Positions 44,376 through 54,342 of a stretch of DNA of 64,000 bases are shown here, piece by piece. The notes beneath the pieces are model-generated. The model made no database searches. It had not been told where the DNA came from and saw only the letters and a program-made list of their open reading frames with translations. The position numbers were made by a program, and so were the translations under genes. Location: NCBI RefSeq assembly GCF_011040495.1, contig NZ_CP049040.1, forward strand, positions 62,001 to 126,000, written 5' to 3'. The stretch's first letter is position 1. Every line of letters begins with the position of its first letter. The stretch is from Pseudohalocynthiibacter aestuariivivens. Lineage in GTDB: Bacteria; Pseudomonadota; Alphaproteobacteria; Rhodobacterales; Rhodobacteraceae.

Positions 44376-45131
44376 TTACTTAGCTCCTGCTTTGCGAGTG
44401 ATGTTCATGAGGTCTTGAAGTCTTGCGGGGTCGATATTGTAAAAGTCGCCCTCGTGATTGATGCCGGTCGCAACCATGAAAAGATCAACGCCGGACATGA
44501 ATTGATTTGCGTTTTCCGGGGTGATCCCCGAGGCCACACCAAGCGCGGTATTGCCGCAGCTTTCGCGAAATGTTCTGATTTTCGACAGGTCTGCGGCCTG
44601 GCCCGTGGCCACGCCCGAAGTGACGACCACATCCATGAAACCGCAGGCGATTTGCGCGCTGGTGGCGTAGAATTCCGGCGCAACCTCACGCTGCTTCTTG
44701 AAGGCGGTCCCGCCGATGTAAAGCCCGTTCCAACCGCTGTCGCGGCGCGCCTGCTCAATGGCTTGCGCTTCGGGCTGATCATCGGCAGCGCGACGTTCAT
44801 CAATGCGGGCATCGTCGGCCCAATAGCCATCGACGCGAATACCCTCGTCCTGAAGCTGGCCAAGGATGGGAAAGGCAAATCTACCAGTCACCGCAAGAAA
44901 GTTTACCCCGATCCAGAAATTCGGAAACATCTGCCGCATCTCGCGGATGATCGGCAGTAGCTTTTCCTTTTCGAAATCATGATTGATCAGGAAAACACCT
45001 GGACAGCCCCCGTCTTGCGCAATGCGGATGTTGCGCGCGGCCTGTTCGGCATCAAGAACGTGAATGACCGGTAAAACTGTCGTGCCCTGCGTTCCGAAAA
45101 CCGCCTGAAAAGCGTGCCGATCCATCACCAT
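44376..45131 (-). CDS. BtpA/SgcQ-like TIM-barrel protein
   Basis: A 251-residue protein with alternating strand/helix blocks: VLPVIHVLDAEQAARNIRIA, GCPGVFLINHDFEKEKLLPI, FWIGVNFLAVTGRFAF and, near the end, GVASGITPENANQFMSGVDL, a phosphate-site-like glycine turn. This resembles the BtpA/SgcQ group of phosphate-binding barrels, whose reactions are mostly unknown. It is the first gene of the operon with the phosphoribosyltransferase and prs, so a phosphoribosylated substrate is plausible (inference). Confidence 0.6.
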   Translation of the reverse strand: MVMDRHAFQAVFGTQGTTVLPVIHVLDAEQAARNIRIAQDGGCPGVFLINHDFEKEKLLPIIREMRQMFPNFWIGVNFLAVTGRFAFPILGQLQDEGIRVDGYWADDARIDERRAADDQPEAQAIEQARRDSGWNGLYIGGTAFKKQREVAPEFYATSAQIACGFMDVVVTSGVATGQAADLSKIRTFRESCGNTALGVASGITPENANQFMSGVDLFMVATGINHEGDFYNIDPARLQDLMNITRKAGAK

Positions 45132-45225
45132 ATTCCCAAATGTTACGTTGTGGAATTCACGTTAGCCAGAACGCTGGAATTTGAGAAATGTATAGTTTTA
45201 ATGTCTGGATAAGGGCTCGTAATTC

Positions 45226-46732
45226 GTCCACTCTGAACAACTCTTATCCGTTTGATTTTGCTTGGATATGACGCGAATTTGTTAGGCAGGAATCGCAGGA
45301 TTTCGTATTATCCGGGCAGGAACCCTGCAATTTCGAGCTATGATATGAAGCCGCGAAAGCCCCCTCCGGAACAAGACGATCTCCTGCGCGCCCGATTGGT
45401 TGAGATGATCGACATGCGCCACGAACTGGTGAAGCTGGAAACCCTGATTGACTGGGAGGTCTTCGAACGGGAATGGACCGAGCTCTTTCCTTCCCATACC
45501 GGTCGTCCCGCTACCTCTCCGCGTCTTGTGGCGGGGCTTCTGTATCTTCAGCATGCTTTCGCGCTCTCGGATGAGGCGGTCGTGGCGCGATGGGCCGAGA
45601 ACCCGTATTGGCAGCATTTCTGCGGCGAGACGTTCTTTCAGCATCGTCTGCCGATTGATCCGTCCTCTATGACCCGCTGGCGCAACCGGATCGGCGAGGA
45701 GGGTGTCGAATGGATGCTGACCGAGACGATCGAAGCCGGGAAGCGCGCCGGGGCAGTGAAGGGCAATGACCTCAAGCGGGTCACCGTCGATACCACCGTG
45801 ATGGAAAAGAACATCGCCCATCCCACCGATGCCCGGCTGTATGAGACGGCGCGGCGCAAGCTGGTCGGGCTGGCCCGCGAGGCCGGGATCGGCCTGCGGC
45901 AGAACTACAACCGCCTGGCGCCCCGGCTGGCTGGACAGGTCGGGCGCTATGCCCATGCCCGCCAGTTCAAACGGATGCGCAAGGCATTGCGTCGGCTCAA
46001 GGGCTACACCGGCCGGGTGCTGCGCGACATCGAGCGACAATTGGACCAGGTTCCGGACGGAACTCTGAAGGTACGTCTGGAAGAAATGATCGCGCTGGTG
46101 AACCGGCTGCTGGCGCAGAAGCCGAAGGACAAGAGGAAGCTTTACAGCCTGCATGAGCCGGCGGTGGATTGCATCTCCAAGGGCAAGGCGCACAAGCGCT
46201 ACGAGTTCGGCACGAAGGTCAGCGTGGCTACGACCAACCGGGGTGGCTTCGTGGTGGGGATGCGGGCGCTGCCGGGCAATCCCTACGACGGCCACACGCT
46301 GGCCGAGGCGCTGGAGCAGGTTGAAATCCTGACCGATCAACGGCCAGACATGACCTTTGTTGATCGCGGATACCGCGGCCACGGCATTGAGAACGTGAAG
46401 GTCTTCATCAGCGGTGCCAAGCGTGGCGTCACCAGGACCATCGCCAGGCTCTTGCGACGGCGAAGTGCCATCGAGCCGATGATCGGGCACATGAAAAATG
46501 ACGGTCGCCTGACGCGAAGCACCTTGAAAGGGACCGAAGGCGACGCGCTCTTCGCCGTGCTTTGCGGTTGCGGCCACAACATCCGCATGATCCTCAGGCA
46601 CCTGAGGGTCTTTTTGCGCCAATTGATTTGGGTGGTCTGCCAAACCTGCATGACCGCTGACGCGGAAATGGCACGCGATCGAAGGGTTCAGGTCTATATA
46701 CTGACGACCTGACAGCGATGTTCAGGACGGAC
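45226..46732 (+). mobile_element. 1507-bp IS5-superfamily element, copy 2
   Basis: Same ends as copies 1 and 3 in the opposite orientation. It is flanked by a 6-bp target duplication TAATTC (45220-45225 and 46733-46738), so this is a simple insertion. It separates the promoter region of the PRPP operon from the next + strand gene. Confidence 0.95.
45252..46712 (+). CDS. IS5-superfamily DDE transposase, copy 2
   Basis: Predicted product identical to the transposases at 21471-22931 and 56099-57559 (486 residues, D-D-E in VDTTVMEK, VDRGYRGHG and IEPMIGHMK). A methionine at codon 32 (45345) is an alternative start. Confidence 0.92.
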   Translation: MILLGYDANLLGRNRRISYYPGRNPAISSYDMKPRKPPPEQDDLLRARLVEMIDMRHELVKLETLIDWEVFEREWTELFPSHTGRPATSPRLVAGLLYLQHAFALSDEAVVARWAENPYWQHFCGETFFQHRLPIDPSSMTRWRNRIGEEGVEWMLTETIEAGKRAGAVKGNDLKRVTVDTTVMEKNIAHPTDARLYETARRKLVGLAREAGIGLRQNYNRLAPRLAGQVGRYAHARQFKRMRKALRRLKGYTGRVLRDIERQLDQVPDGTLKVRLEEMIALVNRLLAQKPKDKRKLYSLHEPAVDCISKGKAHKRYEFGTKVSVATTNRGGFVVGMRALPGNPYDGHTLAEALEQVEILTDQRPDMTFVDRGYRGHGIENVKVFISGAKRGVTRTIARLLRRRSAIEPMIGHMKNDGRLTRSTLKGTEGDALFAVLCGCGHNIRMILRHLRVFLRQLIWVVCQTCMTADAEMARDRRVQVYILTT

Positions 46733-46865
46733 TAATTCACGATGTGTCGGCTGATATATTGCGAACTAATATAACCGGATTTGGATTACTGATTTTAACC
46801 GTTTTCAACGATGGTCTACGCAAATGGAGAAAGAATGGAAAATCAACCCAGCAAAGGAAACTGAG

Positions 46866-47744
46866 ATGACAAATGCGGCGAAGCTTCGGCAAGTGTTCAG
46901 GCAGAACAAGACGGTTGCAGTGCCGGGGGCCTATGACGTCTATTCCGCCCTTCTTGCGCAAGAATCTGGTTTTCCCGTGGTCTACCTGGGGGGATTTTCC
47001 ATTTCTGCTAGCTTGGCCGCGTACCCCGATTGGGGGCTGACCACGATGAGCGAGATGCTGTCGGTGGCCCGCAATGCGGTGGATATCCTCGACATTCCAA
47101 TCATCTGCGATATCGATCAAGGCTTTGGCGCGCTGACGAATTTCACCCGCACGATCCACAGTTATGAAAACGCGGGCGTTGCCGCAGTGCATTTCGAAGA
47201 TCAACCGTTTCCGAAGAAGTGTTCGCAACAAAAGGATCGTCAGATCATTTCGATTGAAGATGCCACAACCAAGATAAAGGCGGCAGTGGATACCAGAACA
47301 GATCCGGATTTCACCTTGATCGCGCGCACGGATTCCAAGGCGGTCGAGGGGCTTGACGGTCTCAAGCGGCGCATGGATGCCTATCTGAACGCCGGAGCGG
47401 ATTATTGCATTTTTTGCGAACAGGAAACCACCGATGAACTGATCGAAGTGGCAGAGACTTTCCCGGGCCGTGTCATCGCCTTTGTCGGCGATGCGACCGA
47501 CAACCCGGCCTGCTGCCTGCCGGTCTCGCGCTATGAAGACATGGGATACAAGGCGCTGTTTTATTGTGCCCTGGGGTTGTGTGCCGCGCATCACAGCGTC
47601 AGCAAAACCTACGATCTGTTGCAAACAAGCGGGCATATCACATCGGAATTTCTGCAAGATAACCTTGTGACGCTCAAGGATGTGCAAGAGACGGCCAAAA
47701 TGAATGAGTGGCAGAATTTGCGGGATAAATACGACATGCTGTAA
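46866..47744 (+). CDS. Isocitrate lyase/PEP mutase family protein with altered catalytic loop
   Basis: A 292-residue TIM-barrel protein. The Mg-binding block is DIDQGFG (Asp82, Asp84). In the catalytic loop the family's K-K/R-C-G-H is KKCSQ (Lys117 to Gln121): Cys119 is kept but Gly and His are replaced. An oxaloacetate hydrolase or decarboxylase-type activity, or loss of lyase function, is possible. The start at 46866 follows AAAGGAAA; the open frame from 46824 is not needed. IS copy 2 lies directly upstream. A second, canonical family member is at 53479. Confidence 0.82.
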   Translation: MTNAAKLRQVFRQNKTVAVPGAYDVYSALLAQESGFPVVYLGGFSISASLAAYPDWGLTTMSEMLSVARNAVDILDIPIICDIDQGFGALTNFTRTIHSYENAGVAAVHFEDQPFPKKCSQQKDRQIISIEDATTKIKAAVDTRTDPDFTLIARTDSKAVEGLDGLKRRMDAYLNAGADYCIFCEQETTDELIEVAETFPGRVIAFVGDATDNPACCLPVSRYEDMGYKALFYCALGLCAAHHSVSKTYDLLQTSGHITSEFLQDNLVTLKDVQETAKMNEWQNLRDKYDML

Positions 47745-47780
47745 GGCCTGTCCTCGTTTAAACCAGACCTATAGCAACGA

Positions 47781-48841
47781 ACCGTGTTGCATGGATCTCC
47801 GTGTCACAGTAGCCAATGGTGTGATCTGAGGACAGGAAAGAGCGATGCCGTTCAAGCACAACGCGTCGAGGTGGCATAAAATCCCCAAGGCGAAATATCG
47901 TGTTACGAATTGGCCGGAGTATAACGAAGCGCTGCTGCGGCATGGGGATGTGACTGTGTGGTTTGATCTTGACGCCGTGTCCGGCTGGCGCGCAGTCGGC
48001 GTCCGAAAACGGGGCGGGCAGCGGAGGCATTCGGATCTGGCGATCGAGATTTGCCTAGCGCTCCGGGCGGTGTTCGGCCTGGCGCTGCGACAGGTGCAAG
48101 GCTTTGTGCGAAGCCTGGTGCGGCTGGCTGGCCTGAATCTGCCCGTGCCGGATGTTTCGACACTGTGTCGCCGCAGTGCATTGCTCAAAGTCACGCCTGA
48201 CAGCCGCCTCAAAGCCGGTCGGGTGACGTTGATCGTGGACAGCACGGGGCTCCAGATCCATGGCGGTCGAGATTGGATGCGGGAGAAACATGGTATCAAG
48301 AATCAGCGCAAAACATGGCGCAAACTGCATATCGGCTTCGATCCGGACGCGGGCGAGATCGTCGCCCCCAGCCTGACCGACGAGCATGTCAGCGATCCCG
48401 CTGCGCTGCCCGAATTGCTGGCCCAGATCGCGGGAAAGGTTGGGTGTTTCATCGCCGCCGGGGCCTATGACGGCGCGCCCACCGCCGAGAAGATCCGGGA
48501 AGTGCTCGGTCCCGACGTTGAGCTGATCATTCCGCCGCCGCGCAATGCGGTCATGGGCGACTGCAAAGAGCGCAACACGCATATCGAGATGATCACGGAT
48601 AAGGGCCGGATTAGCTGGCAAAAGGCCACCGGATATGCCCAGAGATCACGAGGCGAGGCGCAGATTGCTCGGTTCAAACAGGTCATAGGACCAGAGCTGA
48701 AAGGCCGGAGAATGGAGACACAGATCACCGCCGTCGCCCTAAACCGCATGGCCTGCCTTGGTCGTGCGACCTATGAACCTGTCGTCTGACAGTACCGGAA
48801 AAGGGGCATCTGCGACCAATCGCCGATCCGTGCAACACGGT
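47781..48841 (+). mobile_element. IS5-family element (about 1061 bp)
   Basis: 17-bp terminal repeats ACCGTGTTGCATGGATC (47781-47797) and, inverted with one mismatch, GATCCGTGCAACACGGT (48825-48841). It encodes one transposase. A fragment of a related element's end lies at 37237-37296. No clear target duplication was seen. Confidence 0.85.
47845..48789 (+). CDS. IS5-family transposase (IS903-like group)
   Basis: A 314-residue transposase: RHSDLAIEICLALRAVFGLA, LRQVQGFVRSLVRLAGLNLP, first Asp in VTLIVDSTGLQIHG, second Asp in CFIAAGAYDGAPTA, and C-terminal Glu near RSRGEAQIARFKQVIG. Complete and probably active. Confidence 0.92.
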   Translation: MPFKHNASRWHKIPKAKYRVTNWPEYNEALLRHGDVTVWFDLDAVSGWRAVGVRKRGGQRRHSDLAIEICLALRAVFGLALRQVQGFVRSLVRLAGLNLPVPDVSTLCRRSALLKVTPDSRLKAGRVTLIVDSTGLQIHGGRDWMREKHGIKNQRKTWRKLHIGFDPDAGEIVAPSLTDEHVSDPAALPELLAQIAGKVGCFIAAGAYDGAPTAEKIREVLGPDVELIIPPPRNAVMGDCKERNTHIEMITDKGRISWQKATGYAQRSRGEAQIARFKQVIGPELKGRRMETQITAVALNRMACLGRATYEPVV

Positions 48842-49130
48842 CCCACTTGTGCCAAGCGGCAGATACCTTTGGTGCCGGTACGGAACCATGACATTTGCAT
48901 GTCAAATTCAACGATTTTGATAATTCATTTCCATAATGAAAGTCAAAAAACAATACTCGACGTCAATCACGTAGTACCGCAAAAATAGGACGCAGATTAC
49001 GGGGGCTGGCGATCACGCGACAAGGTCTGGCGCGCAACAGACGTTTTGACAGAATGTCCTTTGGATGAGCTACACCACCCGCGAATTGGGCGCACGCCAG
49101 CGCCAAAAAAACAAACAGGAGGGAAAGACT

Positions 49131-50267
49131 ATGTATTTCAGTGGGTTTAAATGCAATCAGGACATACGCAGCATGGCAAGGCAAACCAGTGGGGCGGCGT
49201 TGTTGGCTTTGGGATTGGCCTTGGCACCGCAGCAATCGACCGCGCAGGATAATCTGCCATCCTATTATCCATCTTCCTATTCCGATCTGATCGAAGCGGC
49301 CAAGCAGGAAGATGGCAAGCTGGTCATCTACAGCTCTTACGATCAGCCGCGATGGAACCCAGTGTTCGAGGCGTTCATGGAGCGGTATCCTTTCGTATCC
49401 AGCGTGAAGAACCTCGATATGGAGGGTGAGCAGGTTTACGAAAAGCTGCGCGCTGAATCTTCACGCGGGATCGCGGGGGGCGATATCGTGGAAATCCAGC
49501 CAAGCGTCGGCGCTTTGTTGCGCGACCAGCAAGATCTTATTCTTGCTTATGACTCCGTAGAGGCGTCGCAGTATAATGAAAATATCATCGAACCCTATGA
49601 AAACGGGTATCAATACACGATCACACCGGTGATCATCGGCTATAACAAGGCGATCCTGCCTGAAGACATCAATTCTCTGAGCGATCTGGCGAAACAAATT
49701 GCCGAGGACACCAGCGGCGATCTGATGGTCGGTGTGCGCGATATCAAATCCGCCTATGCCTTCACCGGCTATTACAGCCTTCTAGATGCGCGGCCCGAAC
49801 TTTGGGACGCCTTTGAGGTGATCCTGCCTAAATCGCGGCCCGAAGGATCGTCGGGGTCGATGCTGACAAAGCTTCAAACCGGTGAGTATGCGGCAACCGT
49901 CTATATTTCAAGCGCGACGATGATCTCTGCGGCCGACAAAAGCAGCGGCCTGTTGGGGTATACCGCACCGCAGGACGGTACGTCATTCCAGGGTGGGGCG
50001 GTCTCGATCGCAAGCTCGACCAAACGGCCCGCTACGGCGAAGCTCTTTATCGACTTCATGCTTTCGCAAGACGGGCAGCAGGCCATTCTGGAAGGTGGCC
50101 GGACGGCCATCCGCAAAGGTCTTGAACCGGCAAGCGGTATGGTCTCGTTCGAGGAAATTTCGCAAGACCTGTCTGACGATGCGGTTGTCACTGTTCCTTA
50201 CGAGACGATCACCGAAGCTGACAAGGAAGCTTTCGCTGTGCGCTGGAATTCCCTGCGGGACCAATAG
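49131..50267 (+). CDS. ABC transporter substrate-binding protein (ferric-iron/polyamine type)
   Basis: A 378-residue periplasmic protein. AGGAGGG lies 7-8 bases upstream of the chosen ATG. The leader has a 35-residue hydrophilic lead-in and then GAALLALGLALAPQQSTAQ. The mature part DLIEAAKQEDGKLVIYSSYD and GYNKAILPEDINSLSDLAKQ is of the SBP_bac_1/AfuA type, which also binds organophosphonates or phosphate esters. It heads an importer operon with the permease and ATPase that follow. Confidence 0.87.
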   Translation: MYFSGFKCNQDIRSMARQTSGAALLALGLALAPQQSTAQDNLPSYYPSSYSDLIEAAKQEDGKLVIYSSYDQPRWNPVFEAFMERYPFVSSVKNLDMEGEQVYEKLRAESSRGIAGGDIVEIQPSVGALLRDQQDLILAYDSVEASQYNENIIEPYENGYQYTITPVIIGYNKAILPEDINSLSDLAKQIAEDTSGDLMVGVRDIKSAYAFTGYYSLLDARPELWDAFEVILPKSRPEGSSGSMLTKLQTGEYAATVYISSATMISAADKSSGLLGYTAPQDGTSFQGGAVSIASSTKRPATAKLFIDFMLSQDGQQAILEGGRTAIRKGLEPASGMVSFEEISQDLSDDAVVTVPYETITEADKEAFAVRWNSLRDQ

Positions 50268-50482
50268 GCGCCTCAAGATGCTGCTCTGCGCCTGAACGCG
50301 CTATGGGGCAGGGCAGCAATTGTTTTTTGGTGAGCCGTCAGCGCCGAGGAAAGCGACTAACAAGAAACCTGCAACATACGCGCTTTCCGCAAGGCAACAG
50401 CCTTGATGCGATGGTGCGGTGTTTCTTGTTCAGTCTGGTCATGATCGCGCGAATACCGCTTTAGGCTGAAGGAAAAAAGACA

Positions 50483-52249
50483 ATGGGCGTGCAAGACACC
50501 GCGATGGGGCAACGCATTTATGAAGTCCAGGGGCGGCTTCCGCACTACAGGCGTATCCTGGGGGCGCAGCGCAGCTATTGGTTCATGCGTCTTGTATTCG
50601 CCCTTGTGGTGGTTCTGATTGCGGCACCTTTGATCCCGACGGTCTATCAGTCGTTTCTGAATGCGCCGCTCTACGACGACACAGCGCAATTCACTTTGCA
50701 GAACTATGCCATTCTTTTCCGCGAAGAGGATTTTGGCATCGTCATCCTGAACACTGTCTATTTCGCGTTTCTGAGCACCATATTCTCGCTGATCATCGCG
50801 ATCCCGCTGGCGATCATCGTGGTCAAGACCGACATTCCTGGCCGCACGTTCTTTTCGTTCATCATGCAATGGCCGTTTTTCATTTCGGCATTGATATTTT
50901 CGTTCGGGTGGGTGCTGGTCTATTCGCCGGGCGGGTTCGCCACCTATTATGTAAAACAATGGATCGGCTTTGCGCCTTGGGATCTCTATACCATCCCGGG
51001 CATGGCGATTGTGGAATCTATGGGCCTTGCGCCCATCGCCTATGTCTATTGCGCAAACAGCTTGCGCCAGGCGGATGTATCGCTTGAGGCGGCGGCGCGC
51101 ACGGTTGGTGCGCGACCCTTGTTCATCATCGCCCGCGTTCTGGTGCCCATGCTGCGCCCGGCAATTGTCTACAGTTCATTGCTGATTTTCAGCATGAGCA
51201 TCGAGGCCCTGAGCGTGCCGCTGATCCTTGGCTTGCCAAACGGCATCCGCATGTTTTCAAGTTTCCTATATGAATACGGCCTGACGTCGATCAACCCCAA
51301 TCACGGCGTGCTTGCCGCCGCGGCAACGCTGGTGCTAATGGTGTTGATCTGCCTGATCATCGTGCAGGCGATGGTGTTGCGCAAATCGTCCCGCTTCATC
51401 AGCGTGCGTGGCAAGGCCACAAGATCCTATCAACATTCCCTCGGGTGGTACAAATGGGCGATTGCAGCCGTGATTTACGGGTATCTCGTTCTTGGAATGG
51501 TCATTCCGGCGATTGCCCTGATCATGCGGTCGTTTACGCAAATTCTCACGCCGCTGCTCAATCCGTTTTCGGTTTTGACGTTGGACAACTACAAAGAGCT
51601 ATTTTCGATCTCGGCCTACTACGATCCCATCGTGAACAGCGTGATCCTTTCGGCAATCGGCGCCGTCGCGGTCAGCGCGCTGGCCGCGACGGCTGCGCTT
51701 ATCTCGCGGCGCTCCCCGTTTTATTTCCGTAAGGCGACCGAATACCTGGTGCTGTCTACGCTGGCGATCCCCGGAACCGTTCTTAGCATCGGATTGTTCT
51801 GGACCTACACCGCTATTCCCTGGGGTTCGGTGCAAAGCATTTTGCTGAACAGCCTGTTCGGTTTGGTCATCGCCTTCGGTATACGCGCCTTGCCGGTAGC
51901 CTTTTCGCTGATTTCGGCAGCCATCATGCAGCTGCACGAAGAACTGGACAGGGCCGCCTATGTCGCTGGTGCGGACTGGCTCCATACCTTTGGGCGGGTC
52001 TTGTTCAGGCTGTTACTTCCCTTCTTTGCCAGCAGCGCGGCGCTGGTTTTTGTCATCATGATGAAGGAATACGCGACAGGCGTGTTCCTGGTCACCGTCG
52101 AAACCGAAGTGATCGGGACGGCCATGCTGTCGCTCTGGTCGCAGGGAACGACCGGGGCTGTCGCGTCACTGGCCGTGGTACAGATTGCAATCAGCCTGGT
52201 CGTTATTGGTTGCGTTCAACTTCGCATAAGGAAAAAAGCCGATGCCTAG
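50483..52249 (+). CDS. Double-domain ABC permease (FbpB/ThiP type)
   Basis: A 588-residue inner-membrane protein with about twelve helices in two permease halves. Two EAA loops are visible: SLEAAARTVGARPLFIIARV in the first half and LDRAAYVAGADWLHTFGRVL in the second. This single-chain design is usual for iron and 2-aminoethylphosphonate importers. It overlaps the ATPase gene by 8 bases. A 215-base gap without a gene precedes it. Confidence 0.9.
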   Translation: MGVQDTAMGQRIYEVQGRLPHYRRILGAQRSYWFMRLVFALVVVLIAAPLIPTVYQSFLNAPLYDDTAQFTLQNYAILFREEDFGIVILNTVYFAFLSTIFSLIIAIPLAIIVVKTDIPGRTFFSFIMQWPFFISALIFSFGWVLVYSPGGFATYYVKQWIGFAPWDLYTIPGMAIVESMGLAPIAYVYCANSLRQADVSLEAAARTVGARPLFIIARVLVPMLRPAIVYSSLLIFSMSIEALSVPLILGLPNGIRMFSSFLYEYGLTSINPNHGVLAAAATLVLMVLICLIIVQAMVLRKSSRFISVRGKATRSYQHSLGWYKWAIAAVIYGYLVLGMVIPAIALIMRSFTQILTPLLNPFSVLTLDNYKELFSISAYYDPIVNSVILSAIGAVAVSALAATAALISRRSPFYFRKATEYLVLSTLAIPGTVLSIGLFWTYTAIPWGSVQSILLNSLFGLVIAFGIRALPVAFSLISAAIMQLHEELDRAAYVAGADWLHTFGRVLFRLLLPFFASSAALVFVIMMKEYATGVFLVTVETEVIGTAMLSLWSQGTTGAVASLAVVQIAISLVVIGCVQLRIRKKADA

Positions 52250-53408
52250 GATTATTGTCGAAAACCTGACCCGCACCTACGGACGCGCGAACAAGGCGGT
52301 GGATAACGTCAGCTTTATTGTGGAAGACGGTGAATTGTTCACCCTTGTCGGACCCAGCGGATGCGGAAAGACCACGACACTGTCGTGTATCGCGGGCCTT
52401 GATAACCCGACCGAAGGGACAATCTCGATTGGTGAGCGGGAGGTGTTCAACAGCCGGACCAACACCCATGTTCCCTGCGAAGAAAGAAATGTCGGCATGG
52501 TCTTTCAGACCTATGCTCTCTGGCCGCATATGACGGTGCGCCAAAACCTTGAAGTGGCCTTGAAGCTGCGCAAGGTTTCAGCCGCCGATCGCAAGCGCAA
52601 GATCGACGATGCCCTTGACATGGTGGACCTGAGCAAGCTTGGCGCGCGCTATCCGCATGAATTGTCGGGCGGCCAGCAACAGCGGGTCGCGCTGGCGCGT
52701 GCGCTCGTCTATTCGCCCAGCGTCCTGCTGCTGGATGAGCCGCTTTCAAATCTGGACGCTAAGCTGCGCCTGCAGGCGCGCAGTTGGCTGAAGTCAGTGC
52801 AAAGGGAATTGGGGATCACGACGATTTATGTGACCCACGACCAGGATGAGGCCCTGGCGCTAAGCGATACCGTGGCTGTCATGTCCGGGGGGCACATGCT
52901 GCAAAAGGCTCCGCCGGAAACTGTGTATAAAAAGCCGGCCTCGCAAGATGTCGCGGCGTTTATCGGGCGAATGAATTTCTTGCCGGCCCGCGTGGTCGAA
53001 CCGGGTGCGGGCGGTAAATCCCTGACGACCGTACAACTGGTGGGCACCGACGACCGTTTCCAAATTGACGCCGCCAACGATCACGGCTTGAGTGTCGGCG
53101 ATGAGGTCACGATGGCCTTTCGACCAGAAGACGTAGCACTGGTTCATTCCGATGCGACTGCTGGCGCGGACATGCCGAACCATATCGAAGGCACGATCAA
53201 AGCCTCGACCTTCGCGGGGGCCTGCTATGAGTACCACCTTGATGTGGGCGGCTACGAAGTCGAGGCCTTCGATCGCGCGCAAGGTTTGTCCGGGCGGTGC
53301 AAGATCACCTTCGGACCGCAGAGCGTGCTGCTTTATCCGGGAATATCGATTGCCACCGGCAAGATCGACGCGTCTGCGTCTGACGCCCCCGCCGGTGTTC
53401 CTGCGTGA
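52242..53408 (+). CDS. ABC transporter ATPase (FbpC/PotA type)
   Basis: A 388-residue ATPase: Walker A VGPSGCGKTTTLSCIAG, signature LSGGQQQRVALARALV, Walker B VLLLDEPLSNLD, switch VTHDQDEALALSD and a C-terminal TOBE domain. It completes the three-gene importer with the preceding binding protein and permease. Confidence 0.92.
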   Translation: MPRIIVENLTRTYGRANKAVDNVSFIVEDGELFTLVGPSGCGKTTTLSCIAGLDNPTEGTISIGEREVFNSRTNTHVPCEERNVGMVFQTYALWPHMTVRQNLEVALKLRKVSAADRKRKIDDALDMVDLSKLGARYPHELSGGQQQRVALARALVYSPSVLLLDEPLSNLDAKLRLQARSWLKSVQRELGITTIYVTHDQDEALALSDTVAVMSGGHMLQKAPPETVYKKPASQDVAAFIGRMNFLPARVVEPGAGGKSLTTVQLVGTDDRFQIDAANDHGLSVGDEVTMAFRPEDVALVHSDATAGADMPNHIEGTIKASTFAGACYEYHLDVGGYEVEAFDRAQGLSGRCKITFGPQSVLLYPGISIATGKIDASASDAPAGVPA

Positions 53409-53478
53409 GAAACGGCGATTGACCGAATTTACGAAAGATATCCGACGCCCGGGCGTCGCAACGAAAGGATGATGCACA

Positions 53479-54342
53479 GTGACCAAAGCTGCAAAACTCA
53501 GAAAGCTTCTAGAACGCGGTTCACCCTTCATGGTGCCCGGTATCGGCTCGCCGCTTGAGGCCAGACTGGCCAAGCGCGCCGGTTTCGAGGCGGTCTACAT
53601 TAGCGGCTATTCGATGGCGGCGTCGCGGTTCGGCTTGCCGGATATCGGTCTTGTGGCGTTTCGCGAGTTGCGCGAAATGGCCGAAGCGGTCACCGATGTG
53701 GTGGATTTGCCAATCATCGCCGATTGCGACACGGGCTACGGCGACGTGGTAAACGTGCGTCAGGTGGTGCAGGCGCTAGAGAGGATCGGCATTGCGGCCA
53801 TTCAGATCGAAGACCAGAAATGGCCCAAGCGATGCGGTCACATGGCCTCCAAGGAAGTGGAGCCGGTCGATGTGGCCGTTGCAAAGATCGAGGCAGCGAT
53901 TGCAGCCCGCCAATGCAGCGATACGCTGATCATCGCGCGCACGGATTCCCGCGAAATCATCGGTTTTGATGAAGCGGTCATGCGTGCCAGAAAATTCAAG
54001 GAAGCAGGCGCGGATCTGGTTATCATGCACGGCCCTGCCGATCTGGAGGAAATGAAACGCTTTGCCGATCTGGTGGGCGGGCCGCATCTTGCTGCGATTG
54101 GTGAGGGTGAAGCCTCGGACACTTGTACGATCGACGATCTCTACAAGATGGGCTTCAGCTTGATCGCTTTGCCCAGTAGCATCCTGCGCACCTATATTGC
54201 CGCTGTCGAAAAACAGCTTCAGACAATTGTGCAAACCCAAAAGGTGGATGCCAGCGTTACGATCACGCTGGATGAGGCGAACGAGGTTGTCGGGTTGGAC
54301 AATTTCCGCAAGTTCGAAGAAAGCGTCAAACCGCCCTCCTAA
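53479..54342 (+). CDS. Isocitrate lyase/PEP mutase family enzyme (2-methylisocitrate lyase-like)
   Basis: A 287-residue TIM-barrel enzyme. The Mg site is DCDTGYG (Asp82, Asp84) and the canonical catalytic loop is KRCGH (Lys117-His121). The barrel (LIIARTDSREIIGFDEAV) and C-terminal helices are complete. The start is GTG after AAAGGA. Members cleave 2-methylisocitrate or related acids, decarboxylate oxaloacetate or make and break C-P bonds. It follows the ABC importer by 70 bases, so the imported compound or a product is a likely substrate (inference). Confidence 0.88.
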   Translation: MTKAAKLRKLLERGSPFMVPGIGSPLEARLAKRAGFEAVYISGYSMAASRFGLPDIGLVAFRELREMAEAVTDVVDLPIIADCDTGYGDVVNVRQVVQALERIGIAAIQIEDQKWPKRCGHMASKEVEPVDVAVAKIEAAIAARQCSDTLIIARTDSREIIGFDEAVMRARKFKEAGADLVIMHGPADLEEMKRFADLVGGPHLAAIGEGEASDTCTIDDLYKMGFSLIALPSSILRTYIAAVEKQLQTIVQTQKVDASVTITLDEANEVVGLDNFRKFEESVKPPS

